From: Schaedlerella arabinosiphila
GTDB taxonomy: Bacteria > Bacillota > Clostridia > Lachnospirales > Lachnospiraceae
Direction: 5' to 3'
DNA: 64,000 nt
Assembly (NCBI RefSeq): GCF_003885045.1
Contig: NZ_RHJS01000002.1
Location: 3,774,501 to 3,838,500 of the forward strand
The notes under the pieces are model-generated. The model made no database searches. It was not told where the DNA came from and saw nothing but the letters and a program-made list of their open reading frames with translations. Positions within the stretch are counted from its first letter, which is position 1. Every line of letters starts with the position of its first letter. Of this stretch, positions 1 to 8,566 are shown piece after piece. Made by a program: the position numbers and the translations under genes.

Positions 1-419
1 GGATTGGTCACCTTTTTCTTCAGCTCGTCGAATCCAACCTTGTCACGAAGAACCTCTAAGAAATGAAGGACCTCTGTCTCACCTGCATAAGGCTCTTCAA
101 GCTCCATATAATTGTTTGCCCTGGTACGGATGTCCTCCACGTTCTTCATGTCGTCATTGACACGCTTGATCACATGATGGCATGCGGAACACAGGGTTAC
201 AAGACTCTGTCCTTTTACCTTTGCCTCATTCAGGGCGCGGACAGAAGACAGCTTTGTAGCGATCTCGTCAGTACCAAGCGGATAGACGCCGCCGCAGCAC
301 TGCCAGTCTTCAATCTCTTCCAGTTCAAATCCCAGTGCTTTTGCCGAAGCCCTTGCATAAGCATCCAGATCCTTTGCCTTTGTTCTCAAAGTGCATCCCG
401 GATAATAACTGTACTTCAT
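1..419 (-). CDS. HdrB-like heterodisulfide reductase subunit B family protein (partial)
   Basis: The gene is cut by the left window edge, leaving about 139 N-terminal codons. The product opens MKYSYYPGCTL and shows a CCG-type cysteine pattern: Cys9, Cys41-Cys42 in CCGG, then Cys77 and Cys80 in CSACH. HdrB-family proteins use two such modules to hold iron-sulfur clusters that carry electrons or reduce disulfides. In anaerobic bacteria they often accompany fumarate-reductase-like or electron-bifurcating complexes. The ATG at 419 follows AAAGGA at normal spacing. It begins 28 bp after the stop of the malate/lactate dehydrogenase gene on the same strand, so the two are probably one transcript. 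The family call is firm. The partner complex is unknown because it would lie left of the window. Confidence 0.85.
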   Translation of the reverse strand, partial: MKYSYYPGCTLRTKAKDLDAYARASAKALGFELEEIEDWQCCGGVYPLGTDEIATKLSSVRALNEAKVKGQSLVTLCSACHHVIKRVNDDMKNVEDIRTRANNYMELEEPYAGETEVLHFLEVLRDKVGFDELKKKVTN

Positions 420-447
420 AGTTCTCGCTGTCCTTTCTTTATTAAAA

Positions 448-1383
448 TTATAATTCAATCTGAGCAATGACTGCTTTCAATGCCTCCGCACTGATTTTGA
501 GTTTTTCTACTTCCTCATCGGTAAGCGTCATCGGAATCTTGCTGTGGATTCCTTTGGGTCCAACCAGTGCAAGCGTACTCAGGCAGACATCTTCAATGCC
601 GTATTCTCCGTGCATCATGGAAGATACGGTAGATACGGATTCAGAAGCAGCCATCAGGATGCTGCATAATTTGCACACGCCTCTTGTTACCGCATAGAAG
701 GTAGCCCCCTTATTTGCAATGATCTTGCCGCCGGATTTCTGTACATATGTAAGCATCGCTTCCTTATCCAGCTTCTCAAAGCCCGGCATCATCTCATAGT
801 AATCGTCTACGTTGACGCCCGCGATCCTTGCCGCTGACCATGGAATAAAGGAGGTATCGCCATGCTCGCCGAATACATATGCATGGATATTTCTCTGTGC
901 AACTTTAAAATGTTCGGAAAGACCGCAGCGAAGACGCGCGGAATCCAGAATTGTTCCGGAACCGATAATCTGATTCTCCGGAAGCCCCGAAATCTTGGTA
1001 AATACATAGGTCATGATATCAACCGGATTGCTTACGATGATATAAAGCGCCTTGGGAGCCGCTTTTACAATCTCCGGTGTGATCTGTTTTAAGATATTAA
1101 CGTTGGTCTGGGTCAGCTCAATTCTTGTCTGTCCTGGTTTACGCGCGATTCCGGAAGTAATGATCACGATATCGGAATCTTTTGCGTCCTCATACTCGCC
1201 CGCAACAATAGAAACAGGATCTCTGAAGCATGTTCCCTGCTCGATATCCATCACTTCGCCTTCTACCTTTTCCTTGTTGATGTCGATCATGACGATCTCG
1301 GACGCGATGTCCTCTCCAGACAATGTGTACGCAATTGTTGAGCCTACGCTTCCGGCTCCAATGATTGTGATTTTGCTGCTCAT
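448..1383 (-). CDS. NAD-dependent malate/L-lactate dehydrogenase family protein
   Basis: A cytoplasmic 2-hydroxyacid dehydrogenase of 311 residues, the usual family length. The N-terminal Rossmann motif GAGSVG is at residues 9-14 and Asp34 is in the acidic position that binds NAD ribose. Catalytic Arg150 and Asp147 (LDSAR) and His174 (GEHGD) are present. The mobile loop reads GIARKPGQTR with Arg81 at the position called 102 in lactate dehydrogenase numbering. From family knowledge, Gln there favours pyruvate and Arg favours oxaloacetate, so malate dehydrogenase activity is the better guess although overall the protein looks lactate-dehydrogenase-like. AAAGGAGAAAAAAC precedes the ATG. It is upstream of and probably co-transcribed with the HdrB-like gene, which would fit a reductive malate-fumarate route; that link is inference. 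Confidence 0.85.
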   Translation of the reverse strand: MSSKITIIGAGSVGSTIAYTLSGEDIASEIVMIDINKEKVEGEVMDIEQGTCFRDPVSIVAGEYEDAKDSDIVIITSGIARKPGQTRIELTQTNVNILKQITPEIVKAAPKALYIIVSNPVDIMTYVFTKISGLPENQIIGSGTILDSARLRCGLSEHFKVAQRNIHAYVFGEHGDTSFIPWSAARIAGVNVDDYYEMMPGFEKLDKEAMLTYVQKSGGKIIANKGATFYAVTRGVCKLCSILMAASESVSTVSSMMHGEYGIEDVCLSTLALVGPKGIHSKIPMTLTDEEVEKLKISAEALKAVIAQIEL

Positions 1384-1465
1384 GTTTTTTCTCCTTTAAC
1401 CTATTGTTTTTTACTACAAGTTACTCAGCTGGCAAATCCTGTCGTATTTTGCCATCGCTTTCATA

Positions 1466-1494
1466 ATAATAACACATTGACAATAAATTAACAA
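1466..1494 (-). promoter_or_regulatory. Sigma-A promoter of the dehydrogenase-hdrB operon
   Basis: On the minus strand TTGTTA (1489-1494) and TATTAT (1466-1471) are separated by exactly 17 bp, about 85 bp before the dehydrogenase start. Predicted by consensus matching only. Confidence 0.55.
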
Positions 1495-1540
1495 GCATTT
1501 TTCACTGTAAATAGTATACAAATTTTTCCTGTTTTTTTCG

Positions 1541-1762
1541 TCAGTATTCCTTCGCCACCTCCTTCAGATCATACATCCTCTTAAATGTCTCCAGATCCTC
1601 CTCATTTTTGATCAGCATCACCTCTTCCCATTGTCCTGTATGAATATTTTTAAAGCCCGCCACCTGCTCTCCTGTACAGATACTGCAGCGCAGGACAGGC
1701 TTCTGGTTAGCTCTGTCATATTCCTTCTTTACCGGCTGCTTTTTGCGAAACATGTTTAACAT
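1541..1762 (-). CDS. Small conserved-looking protein with a CxxC pair
   Basis: A 73-residue protein with no signal peptide or membrane segment. It has a basic N terminus (FRKKQPVKKEYDR), a CSIC pair near residues 27-30 and a mixed charged C-terminal half ending DLKEVAKEY. The CxxC could bind a metal or be redox-active. I do not recognise a named family. GGGGAG lies 12 bp before the first ATG; a second ATG three codons later is also possible. It stands alone between the dehydrogenase promoter and the helicase-nuclease gene, and lies downstream of the latter on the same strand (gap about 90 bp), so it may be read through from it. That it is a real gene is supported by the ribosome binding site and the low-complexity-free sequence. 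Confidence 0.6.
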   Translation of the reverse strand: MLNMFRKKQPVKKEYDRANQKPVLRCSICTGEQVAGFKNIHTGQWEEVMLIKNEEDLETFKRMYDLKEVAKEY

Positions 1763-1852
1763 TTGTTCTGCAGTCTCCCCTTTCCCTTTGTCCTGCTTTT
1801 TAAGTTATGATGCTTACAGGCGCCTCATTCCTTTTTGTCTTGATTTTATGCT

Positions 1853-4800
1853 TTATCTGATTTTCCTGAAATACTCCTCCAGAATCCCTTTGATATAATA
1901 GTATCGTCTGGCATAGGAGTTTTCCACCCGGATCAGTTCAAATCCATGCGTTCTGCAGACTTCTGTCTTCTGCCTGTCCCTCTGCTTTACCAGCGATTCA
2001 TCCTGGTGTTCTTTTCCGTCCAGTTCAATAGCCAGGATCGGCTTTTCCCCGCCGCCGTATTCCTTTTCATATATTACAAAATCAAACCTTTCATTATAAA
2101 ACAGTCCTTCCCCTGTGTGTCCGTCACGGAATACCTGTGAAATGTCTACTTCATTTTCCACCTTACACTTCCGCCCGTTGTTGAGGATATTTCCAAGGGC
2201 ATGATTGAGGCTGACCAGAAAATCCGCCTCGATCTGCGCGCTGTAAGGCTTGATGCCCAAAGCGCGGGAGTGCACTTCATCCGGGGAGACACGGCAGAGT
2301 CCTTTGCTGCTCACATACCGGGCCAGCTCGTACATATCGTCCTTCTCCGCCTCGTCATGGAGGCGTTCCAGATTCTTTGTGCTGGAAAACAGGACCAGCT
2401 TTTCCCTTGCCCGGGAAGTGGCTACGTTGATCAGCTCCCGGTTATTTTTCAGCCACCCGTAGGTTTTCTCCGACATCTGATCCGTTACCGCTGTGGAAAA
2501 TAAGATGATATCTTTCTCATCTCCCTGAAACGCATGGACCGTACCGCAGGACACATCCTGAATCCCCTTGTCTTTGAGCATCCGGCTGATGCATTCTTTC
2601 TGGTTGGCAAAGGGCGTGATGATCCCGATCTTTTTATCCCGGTTGTCCATCACGTACCGGACGATCTGCTCCGCCTCCCGGGGAGCCGCGTTTTTCAGTT
2701 CCGTCTCATTGCCCTTGACATCCACATAGACGAGGGGCTGTTCCGGCTTCTCCCGGCTCTCGATCTTCAATCTGCTGTTGTAATATTTTATGTTGTTGAA
2801 CTCAATGATCGATCTGCAGCATCGGTAGTGATGCCGCAGAAGAATTTCCTCGCTGACAGCGTCATTTGCCAGGAATGTCTTGTAAATGGAATTTTCCAGA
2901 TAATCGTATTCCTGCGGAATCTGGTAACGCTGCTTGAGGATCTCATTGTCTTTACTGTCCAGAAGGATCACCGGATTCAGCTGCTGAGGATCTCCCACCA
3001 GCATCAGGTTCTTTCCCCGGATGACAGGAAGCAGGGACATGGCCGTGCTGCACTGGCTGGCCTCATCTATGATGGTCAGGTCAAAATGTGCCTCCGGGCT
3101 TCCGATCCGGTGGGATGAGATACAGGAGGTGGCAACCACAGGGAAAATGCGCAGGAATTTTTTTACATTTTCTGTCTCATTCAGATAACTGTGAAATGCT
3201 TTTACCTTCTCGTTCTCGTCATCCAACTCCAGGATATGACGCAGATCCTCGTTTTTGGGTTCACCCAGACGTTTGAGATATTTGATGGAGGTGAAATTCA
3301 GGTATTTTTTAAATTCCGCTTCATCGTCATCCAAAAGTGAGAGCGCCTGTTCATTGGTGATCTCGCCGATCTCCTGCAGTTCCCGGCGTATTTCTTCCAA
3401 TTGCCTTCCCTGCAGGTCAGTCTGGAAAGTCAGATGCTGTGTGCTGCCGAGCAGACACTCGATCGCCTCCTGTTTTTCCCTCAGCGCCAACGTATTCTCA
3501 TATTTTTTCAAAAGCTCTGTCAGTTTTCTGGCGCGGTTGATCTTATTGTCTTTATTTTTTTCCAGCGTTCCCTCAAAAACCGGCTTGTCTTTGATCCGTT
3601 CATACTGTTCCCGGATATCGAGAAGCGCCTGCTTTACAAGGTTTGTATTTCCCAGGCGGATCACCGGGAAGGGGATATCTTCTCCCTGTTTGTAGGGAAT
3701 GGACCGGAGTTTTTCCACCACCGTATCAATGGGGTGGTTGTTGTAGGATGCCAGAAGCACTGTTTTTTCATTAAAAAATGCCGTGATGATGCTGTTGATG
3801 ATCGTGTGTGACTTTCCGGTGCCGGGCGGGCCCTGGACATAGGTGACCGGATATTTCACAGCATTGTGGATCGCAAGAAGCTGATCCAGATTGGCCCGGT
3901 GTTCCAAAAGCGCCAGCGGGTAATCCTTCCTCCGCTGGGGTTTGCTCAGCAGCTTTCCGAAAAAAGCTTTAACGGGCTGAGTCTCTTTTCCTTCCTCCAG
4001 GCTTTTGATGACCGCTTCATACTCCTTGTTCAGATCCACCTTGATATCTCTTGCAAGGGCGATGATATAGGGGCGGTCATCGATCCCCTGCTTAAGCGAA
4101 TGATAATGTGTGATCCGGTCTTTGATCGTCTCCCTGTGCCGGGTAAATTCCGCAAGCAGGTCATAATCTGCCGGATCCATATATTTCCGGATGCTTTCCT
4201 TCTCTCCGTTGACAGTAAATTCCCGGCTGATCGTAATCTCTCTGTCCGGCTGGAGGACACGCCGCTTCACATCCAGATACAGCTTCCGGTACGCAAGAAC
4301 ATACAGCGCTTCTCTCTGGCTGCTCCGGCCCTTGACCAGGATGCTCAATTCATTCATGACCATCTGTCGGTACTGCCAGCTTTTATGCTTCTCCGGCCGT
4401 GTACTCTCGTCCTGGAACTGCCGGACCAGCTGCCGGAACTGCTCCTTGTCTAGGGGATATTCTCCATTTTTGAAAGAGCTGCCGTCCAGGTGTTCAAGCA
4501 GGGAATACTCACACTGGTAAGGCTGGGTATCCAGACGGTTGCAGTCGATCAGGTAATTGAGGATCTTCAGGTTCACAGTCTGCCCGAAAAGGGGTTCGTA
4601 TTTTTCCGGATTCCGTTCGATGTCCTCCACAAGCTGTTCTTCGATCTTATAGGTGGAAGCCTCCACCACCGCGGCAGACAGGATGGAGTCTATATAAATG
4701 AAATCGTACCGCTCCACGGTATGCATCATTAGGTGAAAGCCTTCCACACTGAGGCTGCGTTTCCTGACGTCAATCCCGTGGATAGCGATCCAGTAGTTTG

Positions 4801-4888
4801 TGATCTGGTCTCTCTGGTTTTTATATTCTATGCTGAGCCATTTTCCCTCATGTATTGCTTTGAAAATATTCTGGGCGATCCTGTCCAT
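1853..4888 (-). CDS. WYL-like / SF1 (Upf1-Dna2 type) helicase / PD-(D/E)XK nuclease fusion
   Basis: A 1011-residue cytoplasmic protein. Residues 1-70 resemble a WYL-type ligand or nucleic-acid sensing module (GKWLSIEYKN, then RSLSVEGFHL). A helical region follows, then a superfamily 1 helicase: Walker A GPPGTGKSH near 351-360, a DEAS Walker B near 605, GDPQQL near 633, an HYRC motif, VHAFQGDE near 781 and TSRAREKL near 823. The C terminus looks like a DUF2726-type PD-(D/E)XK nuclease: FDFVIYE near 938 and AIELDGKEH near 955, with a QRDRQK helix. The combination of sensor, helicase and nuclease is typical of nucleic-acid surveillance or phage defence, but the physiological role is unknown. The gene is alone in its transcript, with a possible -10 (TACAAT) about 50 bp before the ATG. 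Domain identities are read from motifs; the WYL call is the least certain. Confidence 0.85.
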   Translation of the reverse strand: MDRIAQNIFKAIHEGKWLSIEYKNQRDQITNYWIAIHGIDVRKRSLSVEGFHLMMHTVERYDFIYIDSILSAAVVEASTYKIEEQLVEDIERNPEKYEPLFGQTVNLKILNYLIDCNRLDTQPYQCEYSLLEHLDGSSFKNGEYPLDKEQFRQLVRQFQDESTRPEKHKSWQYRQMVMNELSILVKGRSSQREALYVLAYRKLYLDVKRRVLQPDREITISREFTVNGEKESIRKYMDPADYDLLAEFTRHRETIKDRITHYHSLKQGIDDRPYIIALARDIKVDLNKEYEAVIKSLEEGKETQPVKAFFGKLLSKPQRRKDYPLALLEHRANLDQLLAIHNAVKYPVTYVQGPPGTGKSHTIINSIITAFFNEKTVLLASYNNHPIDTVVEKLRSIPYKQGEDIPFPVIRLGNTNLVKQALLDIREQYERIKDKPVFEGTLEKNKDNKINRARKLTELLKKYENTLALREKQEAIECLLGSTQHLTFQTDLQGRQLEEIRRELQEIGEITNEQALSLLDDDEAEFKKYLNFTSIKYLKRLGEPKNEDLRHILELDDENEKVKAFHSYLNETENVKKFLRIFPVVATSCISSHRIGSPEAHFDLTIIDEASQCSTAMSLLPVIRGKNLMLVGDPQQLNPVILLDSKDNEILKQRYQIPQEYDYLENSIYKTFLANDAVSEEILLRHHYRCCRSIIEFNNIKYYNSRLKIESREKPEQPLVYVDVKGNETELKNAAPREAEQIVRYVMDNRDKKIGIITPFANQKECISRMLKDKGIQDVSCGTVHAFQGDEKDIILFSTAVTDQMSEKTYGWLKNNRELINVATSRAREKLVLFSSTKNLERLHDEAEKDDMYELARYVSSKGLCRVSPDEVHSRALGIKPYSAQIEADFLVSLNHALGNILNNGRKCKVENEVDISQVFRDGHTGEGLFYNERFDFVIYEKEYGGGEKPILAIELDGKEHQDESLVKQRDRQKTEVCRTHGFELIRVENSYARRYYYIKGILEEYFRKIR

Positions 4889-5194
4889 ACCATCTGCTCC
4901 CGCACTCTGCGCAAAATAAGTAAAAAAATCTGTGACTATTGTACCATGTCACACGCAATTTGAAAATACTTTTCCTGATCGGGTTTACACTTTTTTATAC
5001 TATGTAGTACGACATGAAAATTCACAATTTTTTAATGGCATTTTTTTTAATGCTTAGGCAATCATCAGGTTATTCCTGTCGATTTAATTAAGGCGGTGGG
5101 GATAAGCGAAATCTCGATAAAAGAATTAACTTACCGTCAAAAGAACCTGTGACAACGGGAATCTAAAAATCACCTTGAAGATGAATGCAGAAGA
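4889..5194. other. Intergenic stretch upstream of the helicase-nuclease gene
   Basis: The stretch has AT-rich promoter DNA next to the helicase gene, including TACAAT on the minus strand at 4938-4943 with only a weak -35. Between 5051 and 5149 the plus strand is open without a start codon and ends in a peptide-like tail ELTYRQKNL before a stop. That tail is followed by the hairpin at 5195-5226 and may be the worn 3' end of a lost gene; I cannot name it. Nothing else is seen. Confidence 0.35.
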
Positions 5195-5226
5195 GACCAC
5201 ATCTCCTGATCAGGAAAGATGTGGTC
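5195..5226. terminator. Hairpin between the helicase locus and the YczE-type gene
   Basis: GACCACATCT and AGATGTGGTC pair around a CCTGATCAGG core, 58 bp past the stop of the YczE-type gene. The T tract is poor on both strands (TCTTCTG on the minus strand), so termination strength is uncertain. Confidence 0.5.
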
Positions 5227-5283
5227 TTGTACGTTCTGGAAAATCTTCCGGATTTGATACTTTATGCGGCATTTTCCATGCGC

Positions 5284-5943
5284 TCATGCTGGCCTCCCAT
5301 TCATAACCGGCTCCGCAACATGGGTCTTGAAGAACTGGATCAATGGTCCGTTCAGCAGTGCGTTGCAGATCGTGCCGATCCCAATGATGAGCCACAGGTC
5401 TCCATGGGACATGAGGCAGAATACCACACCGATCACAACTACCGTAACATCACTCATGACGCGGGCATTCTGGAAGGGAATCTTACCACGGGTCACATTT
5501 TCGATAATCACCGCTACACTGTCATAAGGAGCGATCCCCATCTCCGCCACCATATAAAACGCCACGCCCATCCCCGCGAAAATGCTGCCGATGATCAGAG
5601 CCAGGATCCGAAGCGGCAGCGTCATCTCTACTTTCAGGATGTCCTGGAACAGCCAGCATATGAAGTCTGCCAGATAACCGACACAGACCATATTGACGAT
5701 AGTGCCCGCCCCTATGCACTGCTTTGCTTTAAAAAACACAACCACCAGTATCGCCGCATTCATGATCAGCTGCCATGTGCCGAAAGTCATGTGCAGAAAT
5801 CCGCTGATTCCCAGGTTCATACAGGTAAATGCATCCACCCCGAAAGCACTGAGCCGGTAGGCGCCGACGCAGACCCCAATAAACAGAATGCCGGTCACCA
5901 TCATGATGCAGCGTTTGAGAAAAGGTTTGTTTTGCGTATCCAT
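5284..5943 (-). CDS. YczE/YyaS/YitT-family integral membrane protein
   Basis: A 219-residue multi-spanning membrane protein. Hydrophobic segments are visible around residues 12-30, 45-70, 80-100, 110-135 and 160-200, with the characteristic GVGAF/GVDAF and MGIAPYDS sequences of YczE-type proteins. Their function is unknown; some are thought to be transporters or to affect antibiotic production. The reading frame is open further upstream, but the ATG at 5943 is preceded by AGGGGG at ideal spacing, and the upstream extension would be encoded by the palindromic repeat at 5967-6169, so 5943 is chosen. The gene may form the tail of the alpha-galactoside transcript or have its own promoter inside or beyond the repeat. 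Confidence 0.75.
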   Translation of the reverse strand: MDTQNKPFLKRCIMMVTGILFIGVCVGAYRLSAFGVDAFTCMNLGISGFLHMTFGTWQLIMNAAILVVVFFKAKQCIGAGTIVNMVCVGYLADFICWLFQDILKVEMTLPLRILALIIGSIFAGMGVAFYMVAEMGIAPYDSVAVIIENVTRGKIPFQNARVMSDVTVVVIGVVFCLMSHGDLWLIIGIGTICNALLNGPLIQFFKTHVAEPVMNGRPA

Positions 5944-5966
5944 TCGAATAACCCCCTGTAAATAAT

Positions 5967-6169
5967 TTCCAGCTGTGCGGTTGCGATTCGATAGGTCATT
6001 TTCATGCAATTTATTACTTTGCAATGAAAATGACCTGTCGAATCAGCAACCCACTTATTAATGAGCAAAAAGCGGCTGCGTTAGCAGACGTAAGAGTGCG
6101 TCAGCACGGTTTTTGCGAATGGATAAGTGGGTTGGATGCTCCAAGGAGCATCCAACCGCACAGCTGGAA
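5967..6169. repeat. Palindromic interspersed repeat, long copy with three internal arms
   Basis: The ends are perfect 17-bp inverted repeats, TTCCAGCTGTGCGGTTG at 5967-5983 and its complement at 6153-6169. Inside are three further dyads: arm 1 at 5986-6043 (ATTCGATAGGTCATTTTCAT pairing with its near complement), arm 2 at about 6047-6133 (CAACCCACTTATTAATGAGC against GAATGGATAAGTGGGTTG) and arm 3 at about 6133-6153 (GGATGCTCC/GGAGCATCC). The whole folds into a cloverleaf-like shape. A shorter relative lies at 39919-40010. No protein is encoded. It sits between the alpha-galactosidase stop and the YczE-type start. Confidence 0.85.
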
Positions 6170-6238
6170 TAATTTTTGAAAGATCCGGAACAGCAGACAG
6201 GTCGATGGTCTGTTATTCCAGATCTGCCGATTTCCGTA

Positions 6239-8461
6239 TTATATAGCCTTAAATATAAAAAGTCTGGAATCAAAGTCGCCGTAGTCCGCATTCGAATCTT
6301 CCACCTGGCCGGATAACGCATCTGACGTGATCAGGCCTAGATTCATCAGTTCATCCCCGTAATAGGACTGTCCTGTTTCCTGATTCCGGTAGCAAAGCTC
6401 CGGATCCAGGCCCTGAAGGCGGATCCTCGTATAGGGCAGGTTTACGCCGCAGAGCACCCGGTACCATCCGACAATCGCCTGTGTCTTGTTTTCACTGACT
6501 GCCATCCAGCAGGTGATGTTGCCCTCAAAGGGACTGGACAGACGGTAAAACGTGCCGAACTGCAGCACTTCCCTGTATTCCTTCATAAATGCGATCTGAT
6601 GCTTCACCTCTTCCTGTTCCTGTTCCGTCAGATGGTTCAGGTCCAGTTCATAGCCGAAGGTGCCGAAGTAAGCGACATTTGCCCGTGTATGCAGCGGTGT
6701 CCTGCGGAACACCTGATGATTCGGGATGACCGATACGTGGCTTCCAATGCTGCTGACAGGATAGCAATAGGTGGTGCCGTATTGGATCTTTAAGCGTTCG
6801 ACCGCATCGGAATCATCGCTTGCCCAGCCCTGGGGCGCGTAATAAAGCATTCCCGGGTCAAACCGCCCGCCGCCGCTTGCGCAGGATTCGAAAAGCACAT
6901 GCGGGAACTCAGAAGTCAGCCTCTCGTATAAGTCGTAGACACCCAGGATATAACGATGGAACACCTCCCCCTGGCGGTCGGCCGGGAGTGCGGCAGAATA
7001 GCATTCCGTGATGCTCCGGTTCATATCCCATTTGATATATGAGACCTTTGCCTCCCGTAGGATCTTTGCCATCATTTCATAGATGCAGTCTACGATCTCC
7101 TTCCGAGAAAAATCAAGTACAAACTGGTTGCGCCCATGGGATGCCCTTCTTTCCGGCGTCTCCAGAATCCAGTCCGGATGCGCCCGGTAAAGGTCGGAAT
7201 CTTTATTCACCATCTCCGGCTCAAACCAGAGTCCGAACTTCATCCCCAGGTCTTCTATACGCGCCGCCAGCCCGGTAATGCCGTTTGCCAGGCGCTCCCG
7301 ATTGGCGGTCCAGTCGCCCAGTCCGGCATGGTCGCTGCTGCGTTCCCCGAACCAGCCGTCATCCAGAACAAATAATTCCACGCCGCATTCCTTTGCTTTA
7401 GACGCGATCTCAACCAGCCTGTCCTCTGTAAAATCAAAATATGTCGCTTCCCAGTTGTTATTCAGGATCGGCCTTGGACGGTCCCGCCAGTAACCTCTTG
7501 CCAGACGTTTCTGGTAGAGCTTGTGGAAGGTCTGGCTCATACGATTTAACCCGGCATCCGAATAAACCATCACGGCTTCAGGAGTCTGAAATTCTTCTCC
7601 CGGTTCCAGCTTCCAGTCAAAGCCATCGGGATGGATTCCCAGCATCACCCGGGTCGTGTCATGCGTATCTACCTCCGCCTGCGCCAGGAAATTGCCGCTG
7701 TAGATCAGGCTGAATCCAATGGCCTCTCCCTGAGATTCATTGGTGTCCGGACGTTTCAGCACGATAAACGGATTGTGCTCATGGGAGGAATGTCCTCTTC
7801 TGCTGTCCACCGCCTGGATGCCCTGTTCCAGCCTTCGTACCTTTAAATGGCGCTCCCGAGCCCATGCGCCGGAGAACTGGAGCCATTCGTAATCGCAGTC
7901 CGGCAGATCCATGCACAGGCTCATGGCAGTCAGCAGATGTACATCTTTTCTTCCATGATTGGTCAGCTTTGCGCTCCGCGCCAGGATTCCGCCTCCCGCG
8001 AAAATCGTATAGAAAAGCTGCAGCGTGATCTCCGTCACCGGATCCTTCAAAACCAGTGTCAGGGTTTCCGCCTCGCCGTCCTCTTCTGTATAGGTGGCCG
8101 GAAGTCCTACGAGCTTCGGCTTTCCTGCAGTAATCGTGTGGCTCTGATAACGGAAATCCGAAAGGCGGCTGCCGTTTTCCTGAAGGATCTCCACTGCCGG
8201 ATGCCGGTAATCCGTCGTACCGTATACGCCGTATTCCTGCCTCACATGCTCCAGGGAAAACGACCTGTCTCCTTCGAATACGTAAGAGGTCATGGGGCGG
8301 TAGCCGGTTTCCAGAAGATAGGAAAAGTCTTCCTTATGATGGATCCGCTTGCCGAAATACAGCTGGCCCATCTGTTCATTGGGAAGGACCGTCATGATAT
8401 AGCTGATCTCGTTGTTGAATAAATGAAAGGTACGTGTGCGTTCGCAAAATAATATGCTCAT
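6239..8461 (-). CDS. Alpha-galactosidase, glycoside hydrolase family 36
   Basis: A 740-residue cytoplasmic enzyme, full length for GH36 and without a signal peptide. It releases terminal alpha-1,6-galactose from melibiose, raffinose and related oligosaccharides. The N-terminal beta-sandwich spans roughly residues 1-330 and is followed by the (beta/alpha)8 barrel. The catalytic nucleophile is Asp479 in YIKWDMNRS and the acid/base is Asp552 in ASDDSDAVERL. Substrate-binding motifs LDDGWFG and GLWFEPEMV are present. The ATG follows GGAGGAGGGTTCT. The gene follows the sugar symporter by about 105 bp, with an intercistronic hairpin at 8505-8539, and with the AraC regulator forms an alpha-galactoside utilisation set. 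The product must act on sugar imported intact by the symporter. Confidence 0.93.
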   Translation of the reverse strand: MSILFCERTRTFHLFNNEISYIMTVLPNEQMGQLYFGKRIHHKEDFSYLLETGYRPMTSYVFEGDRSFSLEHVRQEYGVYGTTDYRHPAVEILQENGSRLSDFRYQSHTITAGKPKLVGLPATYTEEDGEAETLTLVLKDPVTEITLQLFYTIFAGGGILARSAKLTNHGRKDVHLLTAMSLCMDLPDCDYEWLQFSGAWARERHLKVRRLEQGIQAVDSRRGHSSHEHNPFIVLKRPDTNESQGEAIGFSLIYSGNFLAQAEVDTHDTTRVMLGIHPDGFDWKLEPGEEFQTPEAVMVYSDAGLNRMSQTFHKLYQKRLARGYWRDRPRPILNNNWEATYFDFTEDRLVEIASKAKECGVELFVLDDGWFGERSSDHAGLGDWTANRERLANGITGLAARIEDLGMKFGLWFEPEMVNKDSDLYRAHPDWILETPERRASHGRNQFVLDFSRKEIVDCIYEMMAKILREAKVSYIKWDMNRSITECYSAALPADRQGEVFHRYILGVYDLYERLTSEFPHVLFESCASGGGRFDPGMLYYAPQGWASDDSDAVERLKIQYGTTYCYPVSSIGSHVSVIPNHQVFRRTPLHTRANVAYFGTFGYELDLNHLTEQEQEEVKHQIAFMKEYREVLQFGTFYRLSSPFEGNITCWMAVSENKTQAIVGWYRVLCGVNLPYTRIRLQGLDPELCYRNQETGQSYYGDELMNLGLITSDALSGQVEDSNADYGDFDSRLFIFKAI

Positions 8462-8504
8462 AGAACCCTCCTCCTGGTATAATATAATAACAAATTACTG
8501 TGCT

Positions 8505-8539
8505 CTCCAAGACAGCTTCAAAAACCTGCTGTCCTGGAG
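8505..8539. other. Intercistronic hairpin between symporter and alpha-galactosidase genes
   Basis: CTCCAAGACAGC and GCTGTCCTGGAG form a 12-bp stem. On the minus strand no T tract follows, so it is more likely a processing, stability or attenuation element than a full terminator. On the plus strand a TATTTTTCTT tract does follow. Confidence 0.5.
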
Positions 8540-8566
8540 ATATTTTTCTTCCGAAATGCCGGATTG

